A stretch of 15,594 nt of DNA from Holosporaceae bacterium (lineage in GTDB: Bacteria > Pseudomonadota > Alphaproteobacteria > UBA3830), in contig JAISHN010000107.1 of the NCBI GenBank assembly GCA_031262635.1, forward strand, positions 1 through 15,594. The letters are read 5' to 3'. Below the pieces are notes generated by a model that worked only from the letters and a program-made list of their open reading frames with translations, was not told the DNA's origin and did not search any database. How positions within the stretch are numbered: the stretch's first letter is position 1; each line of letters opens with the position of its first letter. Shown in pieces: positions 1-7,596 of the stretch. The position numbers were made by a program, and so were the translations under genes.

Positions 1-1131
1 TTCAAGAGCCATTTTCTTTGGAATGCCGCATTGATGTAATTTAAGTTCCGGACCGACGATGATGACCGAACGCCCCGAGTAGTCGACTCGTTTTCCAAGC
101 ACGTTTTGACGGAATCGGCCTTGTTTTCCTTTCAGCGTGTCGGACAAAGACTTTAACGGTCGTTTTCCGGCTCCTGTGATAACTCTTCCGCGTCGACCGT
201 TGTCGAACAGAGCGTCGACGGACTCTTGCAGCATTCTTTTTTCGTTTTTAACGATGATGTCAGGCGCTTTTAGCTCTAAGAGCCTCTTTAATCGGTTGTT
301 TCTGTTAATAACGCGTCGGTAAAGATCGTTTAAGTCGGAAGTCGCGAATCTTCCGCCGTCCAACGGCACCAAAGGACGCAATTCCGGCGGAATAACCGGA
401 ATACATTCCATTATCATCCACTCGGGGCGAGTTTTGGAGTCTAAGAAAGACTCTATTAATTTCAATCTCTTCACCAAACGGCGACGTTTCATGTCCGACG
501 TTATTGTTTTGATCTCTACTCTAAGCCTGTCTTTCTCGCCCTTTAGGTCAATACTCGCCAGCATTTTGCGTAGAGCTTCGGCTCCGATTCCAGCGTTGAA
601 AGCGTCTTCGCCGTAGTCGTCTTGAGCTTTGTAATATTCCTCCTCCGAAAGCAATTGATACTGCTTCATAGGAGTTATGCCTGGATCGATAACTATGTAG
701 TTTTCGAAATAGAGGACTTTTTCCATCTCGCTAGAAGTTATGTCTAGCAGCAAGGCGATTCTGCTCGGAGGCGATTTTGTGAACCAAATATGAGCGACCG
801 GCGACGCAAGTTCTATGTGCCCCATACGCTCTCTTCTGACTTTGGATAGAGTAACCTCAACGCCGCATTTCTCACAGATTACTCCGCGATATTTCATGCG
901 CTTATACTTCCCGCAAAGACACTCGTAATCTTTCACCGGCCCGAATATGCGACAGCAGAACAAACCGTCTCTTTCCGGCTTAAAAGTCCTGTAATTGATG
1001 GTTTCCGGCTTTTTTACCTCTCCGAAAGACCATGATCTTATTCTTTCTGGACTGGAAATCGAGACTCTTATAGAGTCGAAACTATTCAAGTTGCTAATCT
1101 GACCAAAAAATCTCTGCAATTGATTCGACAT
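1..1131 (-). CDS. rpoC: RNA polymerase beta' subunit, N-terminal part (runs off the window)
   Basis: This is the largest catalytic subunit of bacterial RNA polymerase. Translating the complement from the ATG at 1131-1129 gives an open frame of 377 codons to the window edge. It begins [20 protein letters not shown]. The N-terminal zinc-ribbon is visible at roughly residues 60-90, as [24 protein letters not shown] with its CxC and CxxC pairs. Later come the clamp helices and the conserved '[31 protein letters not shown]' stretch (written here as seen, roughly residues 335-365). The NADFDGD active site is not reached, so about two thirds of the gene lies outside. An AGAGGA ribosome-binding site sits 8 bases before the ATG. 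Only 22 bases separate it from the rpoB stop, so the two are co-transcribed. Identification is certain. The coding part looks ordinary. Confidence 0.97.
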   Translation of the reverse strand, partial: [377 protein letters not shown]

Positions 1132-1153
1132 GCTTTTCCTCTTTTAAATTAGC

Positions 1154-4100
1154 CTAAGCGATTTCTACGTCTTCAGAAGCCGGATCTTGCATAAACTCGA
1201 AGTTTAGACCAAGACCGCATAGCTCTTTCATAAGAACGTTGAACGATTCTGGAATTCCAGGGGTAATGTTCTCGTCTCCTTTGATTATCGACTCGTAAGC
1301 TCTTGTTCTTCCGACTATGTCGTCCGACTTTACCGTCAGCATTTCTTGCAGCGTATAAGCCGCGCCGTAGGCCTGCAACGCCCAGACCTCCATTTCTCCG
1401 AATCTCTGTCCTCCGAATTGGGCTTTTCCTCCAAGAGGCTGCTGCGTGACTAAGCTGTAAGGACCGATCGACCTAGCGTGTATCTTGTCGTCGACCATGT
1501 GGTGCAGTTTTAGCATGTATATGCAACCAACCGTGACTTTTCTATCGAACGGATCTCCGGTGCGGCCGTCGATAAGCGTAACCTGCCCAGATCCGTCTAA
1601 TCCGCAGCTTTCAAGAGCGTTGACGATGTCTTTCTCGCGGGCTCCGTCGAAAACTGGAGTCGCCACCGGAATGCCTTTGACGACGTTCTTGGCGAGTTCT
1701 GCGACTTCGTAGTCGGACATACCGTCGATTTCTTTAGCGTCCTCTTTTTTGTCGTAGATTTCTTTTAATTGAACTCGCATGTTCTTCATCAGCTCTTTAT
1801 CGGACTGGACTTTTTCAATAACAGCCCTAACTTTCTTTCCGAGAGCTTTTGAAGCCCATCCAAGGTGAGTTTCAAGAATCTGCCCGACGTTCATTCTCGA
1901 CGTGACTCCCAACGGATTCAAAACGATGTCTAGCGGAGTTCCGTCTTCCATGTGCGGCATGTCTTCGACCGGCACTATGCAAGATACTACGCCCTTGTTT
2001 CCGTGTCGTCCGGCCAATTTATCTCCAGGCTGCAGTTTGCGTTTGTCCGCTACGTAGACCTTGACCATTTTGAGGACTCCTGGAGCAAGATCGTCGCCTC
2101 TCTGGAGTTTCTCGACTTTTTCGTCGAAATTCTTTTTAAGTCTATCGACGATGTCGTTAAAGTCGGCGTGAAGATTCGCAATATCCGCCGCGACCGCGTC
2201 GTCCTCGACGACGATTTGCCGCTGCTGGCCTTTGGTCATGGAATCCAAATACTCGTCCGTAATGACCGCGCTTTTACATTTTACGGGAGCGGACGCGACT
2301 TTTTGTCCCATCAATTTGTCCTGCAATCTGTTGTAATAAGCCGCTTCGAAAATGGCCTTTTCCGCGTCCATATCGTCTTTGTAAGACTCGATTTCTTTTC
2401 TCTCGATCGCTAAGGCTCTCTCATCCTTTTCGACTCCGCATCTGGAGAAAATTCTTACGTCTACGACCGTGCCTTTAATCCCTGGCGGCAGTCTTAGCGA
2501 CGAATCTTTAACGTCGGCGGCTCTTTCGCCGAATATCGCTCGCAGAAGCTTCTCCTCTGGAGTCATCATCGACTCGCCTTTTGGAGTAATTTTTCCGACC
2601 AATATATCGCCGGCTTGAACTTCCGCCCCAATGTGAACGATTCCGGTTTCGTCGAGGTTCTTCAACGCGTCGTCGGAAGCGTTTGGAATGTCTCGCGTAA
2701 TTTCTTCGTTGCCGAGTTTGGTATCTCTAGCGACGATTTCAAATTCTTCAATATGAACGGACGTGAAATAATCGTCTTGCGCTAAACGCTCGGAAATAAC
2801 GATAGCGTCCTCGAACGTGTATCCGCGCCAAGACAAGAATCCGACCAAGACGTTTTGTCCCAACGCTAATTCGCCGATATCCGATCCCGCTCCGTCCGCA
2901 ATGACATCCTTCGCCTTAACCGCGTCGCCGTGTTTTACAAGCGGCTTTTGGTTAATACAAGTGCTCATATTCGATCTTTGGAATTTACGCAGATTATAAA
3001 TGTCGACTCCGACTCTCGAATCGTCTCCGACCGTTCTAATGACTATTCTATCCGCGTCGACCTGGTCTACGACTCCGTCGTGTTTCGCGGAAACCGCAAC
3101 GCCGGAATCTCTAACGACGACTTCTTCCATTCCCGTGCCGACCAACGGCGCTTCGGCTCTAAGTAACGGAACGGCCTGTCTTTGCATGTTCGATCCCATA
3201 AGAGCGCGGCTTGCGTCGTCGTTTTCCAAGAACGGGATCAAGGACGCGGCGGCTGAAACCACCTGCTTCGGCGAAACGTCCATAAGATCGACGTTCTCTT
3301 TTGTCGCGTTAATGAAGTCTCCGTTTCTTCTACAGGCGATAAATTCGTCTTTAAATTCGCCTTTTTCAGTAATTGTAGAGTTAGCCTGCGCTATGGTGTG
3401 CCCTTTCTCGTCCGCGGCGGAAAGATATTCGACTTTGTCCGTGACTTTTCCGCTTATGACTCTTCTGTAAGGCGTTTCGATAAAACCGTATTTGTTGATC
3501 TTCGCAAATATAGCCAGACAACTGATCAAACCGACGTTCGTTCCTTCCGGCGTTTCGATTGGACATATGCGGCCGTAGTGAGTCGTGTGAACGTCTCGAA
3601 CGTCGAATCCCGCCCTGTCTCGAGGCAAACCGCCAGGCCCTAATGCCGAAACGCGTCTTTTATGCGTGATTTCCGCCAACGGGTTCGTCTGATCCATGAA
3701 CTGCGACAACTGCGAGAGCTGGAAGAACTCGCGGACGGCGGTGGAAATCGGCTTAGCGTTGATTATGTCGTTTGGAGCCGCGTTTTCAATGTCTACCGAA
3801 CTCATTCTTTCTCGAATGGTTCTTTCCATACGAGCAAGCCCGATCCTAAATTGATTTTCGATCAACTCTCCGACCGATCTCACTCTTCTGTTTGAGAGAT
3901 TGTCTATGTCGTCGACCGCGCCTACGCCGTCTTTTAATTGATGCAATATCTTAATTATGCGTAAGATATCGTCTTTTGTGAGAATCCCTAGATTCTCCGG
4001 CTTATTCGTTCCGATTCTGTCGTTCATTTTTACTCTTCCGACGACGGACAAATCGTAACGATCTGGATTTAGGAATATGTTGTAGAACATGTCCTGAGCG

Positions 4101-5329
4101 CTGTCCACGGTTGGCGGCTCTCCAGGACGCATAATTCTAAATATCTCGAACAAAGCCTCCTCGCGGTTCGTACATTTATCGGAAACCAATGTGTTTCTTA
4201 TATACGCGCCGACTTCCGTGTGGTCTATGTCTAGAATCCAGAACGAATTTTCGTTTTCCGTTATCTTCGCGATAAGATTTTCCGTCAGCTCGTCTCCCGC
4301 TTCCGCTATTACCAAGCCAGTCGATCGATCTATAACGTCTAACGCGTTGTATTTTCCGATTAAATCTTCAACAGAAACAACGACTTCCTTCAGACCGTCG
4401 TCTTTTAGTTTTTTTGCGATTCGGGATGTGATTTTATCGCCCGCCATCGCCACGGCTTTTCCAGTTTTCGCGTCGAGCAAGTCCTTTTCGAGCTTAACGC
4501 CTTTCCATTTTTCTAGGTCGTACTTTCTGGAGAGCAAACCCGACTTGTTGCGACAGATTTCATAGCGATCGTAGAAGTAAGAAAGAATCTCTTCGCGATC
4601 CATTCCTTGAATTTCCGACGATTTAAACGCCTTATCTGGATTTTCCGCCCTTTCTTTCTCAGTTCTAGCGGAATCTAACGCCATCAACAAAGTCGAGACC
4701 AGGATTTTGCGTCTTTTGTCGATTCTTACGCAAATAAGGTCTTTCGCGTCGAATTCTATGTCCAGCCACACGCCTTTATACGGAATAATGTGAGCCGCGA
4801 ATAAATATTTTCCTAAAGAATGCGTTTTTCCATTGTCGTGATCAAAAAAGACTCCTGGAGAACGCTGCATTTGCGAAACTACGACTCGTTCCGCTCCGTT
4901 GACTATAAACGTTCCGTTGTCGGTCATGATCGGAAGGTCGCAGATGTAAACGTCCTGCTCTTTTATGCCGACGATAAGTCTTTCGCCCGTCTCGGCGTTA
5001 ATTTCCCAGACGATTAACCTAAACATCGCTCTCAAGGAAGCGGCGTAGGTTAACCCTTTGCGGCGGCATTCTTCTTCCGTATATTTTGGTTCGTCAAAGC
5101 GATAATCGCAGAAATCTACCTGAGCGCGTCCGGCGGAATCCATTATAGGAAATACGGATTTAAAAGCTTCTCTCAATCCAACGTCGCTTCTAAGCCCTTT
5201 TATATCGTCCGAATGCAAAAAAGCGTCGTAGGACGACCTTTGCAGCTCTATAAGATTTGGAAGTTCCGCGACTTCCCTAATCCTGCCAAAACTTTTCCTG
5301 AACCTTTTTCGCTCGGCGAATGTTCTCAT
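1154..5329 (-). CDS. rpoB: RNA polymerase beta subunit
   Basis: This is the complete beta subunit of RNA polymerase, 1391 residues, a normal length for alphaproteobacteria. The protrusion and lobe regions start at the N-terminus (GKIREV-like 'GRIREVAELPNLIELQ', residues 15-30). The rifampicin-binding cluster is at residues 539-563, exactly 30 higher than E. coli numbering. The main resistance positions (Q513, D516, H526, R529, S531, L533 in E. coli numbering) keep the sensitive residues; N518 is T, S522 is A and I530 is V. The C-terminal part has the conserved KLQPGDKLAGRHGNKGV and GGKAQFGGQRFGEMEVWAL motifs. A segment around residues 217-243 ('ARTEKERAEN...EIQGM') matches a lineage-specific extension I associate with Rhodospirillales-like RpoB. 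The start has AGAGG 8 bases upstream and a good promoter at 5409-5437. The usual upstream neighbour rplL is absent. Confidence 0.98.
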   Translation of the reverse strand: MRTFAERKRFRKSFGRIREVAELPNLIELQRSSYDAFLHSDDIKGLRSDVGLREAFKSVFPIMDSAGRAQVDFCDYRFDEPKYTEEECRRKGLTYAASLRAMFRLIVWEINAETGERLIVGIKEQDVYICDLPIMTDNGTFIVNGAERVVVSQMQRSPGVFFDHDNGKTHSLGKYLFAAHIIPYKGVWLDIEFDAKDLICVRIDKRRKILVSTLLMALDSARTEKERAENPDKAFKSSEIQGMDREEILSYFYDRYEICRNKSGLLSRKYDLEKWKGVKLEKDLLDAKTGKAVAMAGDKITSRIAKKLKDDGLKEVVVSVEDLIGKYNALDVIDRSTGLVIAEAGDELTENLIAKITENENSFWILDIDHTEVGAYIRNTLVSDKCTNREEALFEIFRIMRPGEPPTVDSAQDMFYNIFLNPDRYDLSVVGRVKMNDRIGTNKPENLGILTKDDILRIIKILHQLKDGVGAVDDIDNLSNRRVRSVGELIENQFRIGLARMERTIRERMSSVDIENAAPNDIINAKPISTAVREFFQLSQLSQFMDQTNPLAEITHKRRVSALGPGGLPRDRAGFDVRDVHTTHYGRICPIETPEGTNVGLISCLAIFAKINKYGFIETPYRRVISGKVTDKVEYLSAADEKGHTIAQANSTITEKGEFKDEFIACRRNGDFINATKENVDLMDVSPKQVVSAAASLIPFLENDDASRALMGSNMQRQAVPLLRAEAPLVGTGMEEVVVRDSGVAVSAKHDGVVDQVDADRIVIRTVGDDSRVGVDIYNLRKFQRSNMSTCINQKPLVKHGDAVKAKDVIADGAGSDIGELALGQNVLVGFLSWRGYTFEDAIVISERLAQDDYFTSVHIEEFEIVARDTKLGNEEITRDIPNASDDALKNLDETGIVHIGAEVQAGDILVGKITPKGESMMTPEEKLLRAIFGERAADVKDSSLRLPPGIKGTVVDVRIFSRCGVEKDERALAIERKEIESYKDDMDAEKAIFEAAYYNRLQDKLMGQKVASAPVKCKSAVITDEYLDSMTKGQQRQIVVEDDAVAADIANLHADFNDIVDRLKKNFDEKVEKLQRGDDLAPGVLKMVKVYVADKRKLQPGDKLAGRHGNKGVVSCIVPVEDMPHMEDGTPLDIVLNPLGVTSRMNVGQILETHLGWASKALGKKVRAVIEKVQSDKELMKNMRVQLKEIYDKKEDAKEIDGMSDYEVAELAKNVVKGIPVATPVFDGAREKDIVNALESCGLDGSGQVTLIDGRTGDPFDRKVTVGCIYMLKLHHMVDDKIHARSIGPYSLVTQQPLGGKAQFGGQRFGEMEVWALQAYGAAYTLQEMLTVKSDDIVGRTRAYESIIKGDENITPGIPESFNVLMKELCGLGLNFEFMQDPASEDVEIA

Positions 5330-5408
5330 GCTAAAACCTCTGAAAATAAAGAATGAAACGGATTAAAAATCACGCCTGCCAAAATAAAAGATAAAAAACG
5401 TATCGGCT

Positions 5409-5437
5409 ATGATACAGTTAAGCTCTGCAAAAAACAA
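5409..5437 (-). promoter_or_regulatory. Promoter for rpoB-rpoC
   Basis: Read on the minus strand there is TTGTTT (5437-5432), a 17-base spacer and TATCAT (5414-5409, five of six matches to the -10 consensus). This would start transcription near 5402 and leave a leader of about 70 bases before the rpoB ATG. A small inverted repeat, GTATC/GATAC (5400-5404 and 5411-5415), overlaps the -10 box; it could be an operator, or chance. Found by eye only. Confidence 0.55.
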
Positions 5438-5588
5438 GAGCATATATTTTAATAATATCATATATAAGGGAAAACGACCAGTCGTCTCTCTCGCTTAATC
5501 GAAATAATTATGCGTCTTATGGATTTTCCACACGCTCAGAGTAACGGATAGAAGAAAGCTAGGCTTGCTTCCAACGCCAAAGACGCTA

Positions 5589-5617
5589 TTGCAAATTTAA
5601 CGTTACGATAATATACT
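5589..5617 (+). promoter_or_regulatory. Promoter for the SurA-like prolyl isomerase gene
   Basis: TTGCAA (5589-5594), a 17-base spacer and TATACT (5612-5617) match the sigma-70-type consensus at four and five of six positions. Transcription would start near 5624, giving a short leader that contains the GGAG ribosome-binding site at 5634-5637, 7 bases before the ATG. Confidence 0.6.
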
Positions 5618-5644
5618 TCAACGAATTTTGCACGGAGATCGTTT

Positions 5645-6685
5645 ATGATATTAAGAATATGTTGCGCGGTTACAGCGTTGTCAGCCGCGTTTTTGGCTTC
5701 GCAGGTCGAAGGCGGGGCTTTGAAAGATTTTTTTACTAAAAAAGGGCAGTCGGAAACGAAAATAGAGGAGCAAAACGCGTCCTCGGAAAGCAATGAAGCG
5801 ACGGAAGATTCTTCTAATAAATCGGAAACTGCGGAATCTGATAAAAAAGGAAGTTCAGATAAAAAAGAAGCCGGCGAAAAGAAGAAAATCGTCGGAGATC
5901 CTATTGTATTGAGAGTCGGCAAAAAAGAATGGAGACGCAGCCAAGTGCTCGCCGACATGAGATTGATTCCTCCTCAGCTAATTCAAGGAATTTCGCCGGA
6001 CAAGCTGTTTGAAATGCTGCGTGATCAAAAACTGAACGCGTATTTAATGGTCGAGCAAGCGAAAAAAGCCGGCTTAGACCGCACAAAAGAATTTGTCGAG
6101 AGAGTCGAGCAGTTTAAAGAAGAATTGCTTGCTAGACTGTTCTTGATGAGAGAATTGGCTCCAAAGGCGGAGAACGAGTCCGTGTTGAAAGCTAGGTACA
6201 CGAAATACCTGGTTGAATTCAAAAAAGGCAAGGAATTCCAGATACTTCACATTATGATAGCTACCGAAGACGAGGCTAAGAGCATTTTGGCTTCTCTCGC
6301 AAAAGGGGAAGACTTTGCAAAATTAGCGAAGGATAAGAGCTTAGCTCCTTCGAAAGACAAAGGCGGAGACGAAGGGTATATTCCGGTCGATCTAATGCCG
6401 CCGCAGATAAAAGACAAGCTAATACTTCTGAAAACTGGCGAATACACCAAAGAGGCTATTAAAACTGAAAACGGCTACCATATCTTCAAGGTCGGCGAAA
6501 TCAGAGAAACAGCTCCTCAGAAATATGAAGACGCAATCCCAATGCTTAAACAAACTATTATGCACGAGGAAATGGTTAAGTTGATCGACAGACTAGAGAA
6601 GCAAGTTAAAGTAGAACGTTTTAACGAAGACGGCACTCCCGCCGCTCCTAGACCGGCGGCTCAGCAAACGAATCGAGCGCAGTAG
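5645..6685 (+). CDS. Exported SurA/PpiC-type peptidyl-prolyl cis-trans isomerase
   Basis: A 346-residue protein of the parvulin family. It probably works in the periplasm as a folding chaperone or prolyl isomerase for envelope proteins. Residues 1-22 form a signal peptide (hydrophobic AVTALSAAFLA, cleavage likely near VEG/GA). Residues about 32-80 are a low-complexity, charged linker rich in S, E, K and D. Residues 85-190 are helical, like the SurA/PrsA N-terminal chaperone segment (for example 'MLRDQKLNAYLMVEQAKKAG'). Residues 197-288 are one rotamase domain with the expected landmarks: FQILHIMI, 'GEDFAKLAKDKS', 'GGDEGYIP', 'LMPPQIKD', 'GYHIFKV'. The tail is Pro/Ala/Gln-rich. There is only one PpiC domain, as in many alphaproteobacterial paralogues, so I do not assign surA or another symbol. 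It is transcribed alone: own promoter, and a terminator right after the stop. Confidence 0.9.
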   Translation: MILRICCAVTALSAAFLASQVEGGALKDFFTKKGQSETKIEEQNASSESNEATEDSSNKSETAESDKKGSSDKKEAGEKKKIVGDPIVLRVGKKEWRRSQVLADMRLIPPQLIQGISPDKLFEMLRDQKLNAYLMVEQAKKAGLDRTKEFVERVEQFKEELLARLFLMRELAPKAENESVLKARYTKYLVEFKKGKEFQILHIMIATEDEAKSILASLAKGEDFAKLAKDKSLAPSKDKGGDEGYIPVDLMPPQIKDKLILLKTGEYTKEAIKTENGYHIFKVGEIRETAPQKYEDAIPMLKQTIMHEEMVKLIDRLEKQVKVERFNEDGTPAAPRPAAQQTNRAQ

Positions 6686-6691
6686 AGAATA

Positions 6692-6718
6692 AAATGCGGC
6701 GGGTAGTCCGCCGCGTTT
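6692..6718 (+). terminator. Hairpin terminator after the prolyl isomerase gene
   Basis: Seven perfect GC pairs (GCGGCGG at 6696-6702 with CCGCCGC at 6708-6714) around the five-base loop GTAGT. The stem is extended by one G-T and three A-T pairs to 6692 and 6718. It starts 7 bases after the stop codon. The following bases (GTTTGGTTTA) give a broken U tract, so it is a plausible but not perfect intrinsic terminator. Confidence 0.65.
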
Positions 6719-6850
6719 GGTTTATGCGGAGGCGTTTTTTGATTTCAAGTCTATGCGTTTACGTTAAACTCGAACGGCCTAGTCCATTATATCGGGGGCT
6801 TAATGGGCCTGAGTTATTTTTATAAAGCTCCTTATAATAACTGGTGGATT

Positions 6851-7186
6851 ATGACAAAAAAATTATATATTGGAAACTTAGCCTACTCCGTAAACGACGA
6901 ATCGTTGAAAGACGTATTCTCGCAGATTGGCGCCGTCGAATCGGCGGTCGTCATTAGAGACAGAGACAACGGCAGAAGCAAAGGCTTCGGCTTCGTCGAA
7001 ATGGCGACGGACGAAGCGGCCGCCGAGGCGATAGAGAAACTGGACAAGAAAGAATTCGAAGGACGAATGATGTTCGTCTCCGAGTCCCGCTCTACGGGCG
7101 AAGGCGGATCCCGAGGAGGAAACGGCGGCCCGCGTCGCTTCGGCTCCGGCGGAGGTCGTCCAGATTTCCGAAAACCTAGATACTAA
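6851..7186 (+). CDS. Small glycine-rich RRM RNA-binding protein
   Basis: An RNA-recognition-motif protein of 111 residues, probably a single-stranded RNA binder or RNA chaperone. RNP2 is LYIGNL (residues 5-10) and RNP1 is KGFGFVEM (44-51), with the usual 'SVNDESLKDVFSQIG' helix between. Residues about 80-111 are a Gly/Arg-rich tail (GGSRGGNGGPRRFGSGGG), as in glycine-rich bacterial and plant RRM proteins. The frame is open from an earlier ATG at 6803. I chose 6851 because MTKKLYIGNL is the normal beginning of this family and a GGTGGA site lies 3 bases before that ATG; the extra 16 residues (GLSYFYKAPYNNWW...) look like leader. Homologues are often cold-induced, but nothing here proves that. 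An AT-rich TATAAT at 6833-6838 could be a promoter very close to the start. Confidence 0.88.
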   Translation: MTKKLYIGNLAYSVNDESLKDVFSQIGAVESAVVIRDRDNGRSKGFGFVEMATDEAAAEAIEKLDKKEFEGRMMFVSESRSTGEGGSRGGNGGPRRFGSGGGRPDFRKPRY

Positions 7187-7209
7187 AGAATTTTTTCTAC
7201 GCGATTCTT

Positions 7210-7237
7210 GTAGGGGCGACTAATCATTCGCCTCTAC
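7210..7237. repeat. GTAGGGGCGA palindromic repeat, copy 1
   Basis: GTAGGGGCGA (7210-7219) is followed after eight bases by TCGCCTCTAC (7228-7237), a nine-of-ten inverted repeat. Related copies lie at 13176-13197 and 15405-15430. Confidence 0.75.
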
Positions 7238-7247
7238 GTCGCCTTTC

Positions 7248-7270
7248 GTCATCCTAGAGCGAAGCGAAGG
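7248..7270. repeat. GTCATCCT-type dispersed repeat, half unit
   Basis: GTCATCCT, then AGAGCGAAGCGAAGG, is a single arm of the same sequence that forms both arms of the palindrome at 7286-7357. It ends in unrelated bases and has no matching second arm nearby. Confidence 0.65.
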
Positions 7271-7285
7271 TATTCTTTCTTCTAC

Positions 7286-7357
7286 GTCATTCTGAGCGTA
7301 GCGAAGAATCCATGCGATGAATAAGCCTATGGATCCTTCGCTTTGCTCAAGGATGAC
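7286..7357. repeat. GTCATYCT-type palindromic repeat, full unit
   Basis: Two imperfect inverted arms of 28 and 29 bases (7286-7313 and 7329-7357) surround a 15-base loop. The arms read GTCATTCTGAGCGTAGCG... and, on the opposite strand, GTCATCCTTGAGCAAAGCG... . This type of element is widespread between genes in repeat-rich bacterial genomes. On RNA it would fold into a long hairpin on either strand. Confidence 0.8.
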
Positions 7358-7371
7358 GGAGAAGGAAGAAA

Positions 7372-7400
7372 CTTCGCGGCTTCGCGCTTCTAGCAATGAC
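7372..7400. repeat. Degraded GTCATTGC-type repeat
   Basis: Read on the minus strand, GTCATTGCTAGAAGCGCGAA resembles the arms of the longer palindrome at 13326-13426 (CGTCATTGCGAAAAGCGAAG). It is a half or decayed copy. Confidence 0.5.
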
Positions 7401-7596
7401 TTATCGCGGAGTATAAACCTCTTGTTTCAACAAAAATAGCCTCATACCATGCTACACATTGTTCCTAACGGAACATAATCACCTGAATAATGAATTAAAA
7501 CATACGCCGGCTGAAAAAAATTCTGAATTATCAACGCGTCGCCTACAAGCTCCGTCGTATAAATCCGCGAAGATAAAAAAGTTGCGCACTGTAAGT

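Larger units (their letters stand above)
5330..5644. other. Divergent intergenic region between rpoB and the prolyl isomerase gene
   Basis: This 315-base gap holds the two back-to-back promoters listed separately. Between them is an AT-rich stretch (about 5440-5475) with TATATAAGG-type sequence that might hold a further promoter on either strand. I see no tRNA, no L10-type leader structure and no trace of rplL. Confidence 0.6.
7187..7596. other. Repeat-filled gap between the RRM gene and fic
   Basis: The gap carries four dispersed palindromic repeat units between 7210 and 7400, listed separately. From 7401 to 7596 I see only a six-base hairpin (TGTTCC at 7460-7465, GGAACA at 7470-7475) and AT-rich sequence. 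The open frame that crosses 7459-7680 on the plus strand has no family features and runs into the 3' end of fic, so I do not treat it as a gene. Confidence 0.6.

Noticed and set aside
2930..3566. Several overlapping frames on both strands inside rpoB
   Set aside because: All are shadows of the conserved rpoB frame, produced by its codon bias.
5330..5644. tRNA or ribosomal-protein leader in front of rpoB
   Set aside because: I found no cloverleaf, TTCRANY-like T-loop sequence with matching arms or L10-binding structure by eye.
5536..5958. 140-codon frame on the minus strand opposite the prolyl isomerase start
   Set aside because: It is the antisense of the signal peptide and low-complexity linker, whose Ser/Glu/Lys codons read as Ser/Phe/Leu on the other strand. 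It also covers the good plus-strand promoter.
6803..6850. Longer start for the RRM protein at 6803
   Set aside because: The extra 16 residues do not resemble the family, and the RRM begins immediately after the internal ATG at 6851.
7210..7400. CRISPR array
   Set aside because: The repeats differ in sequence and spacing, are palindromic over their whole length, and no regular spacers exist.
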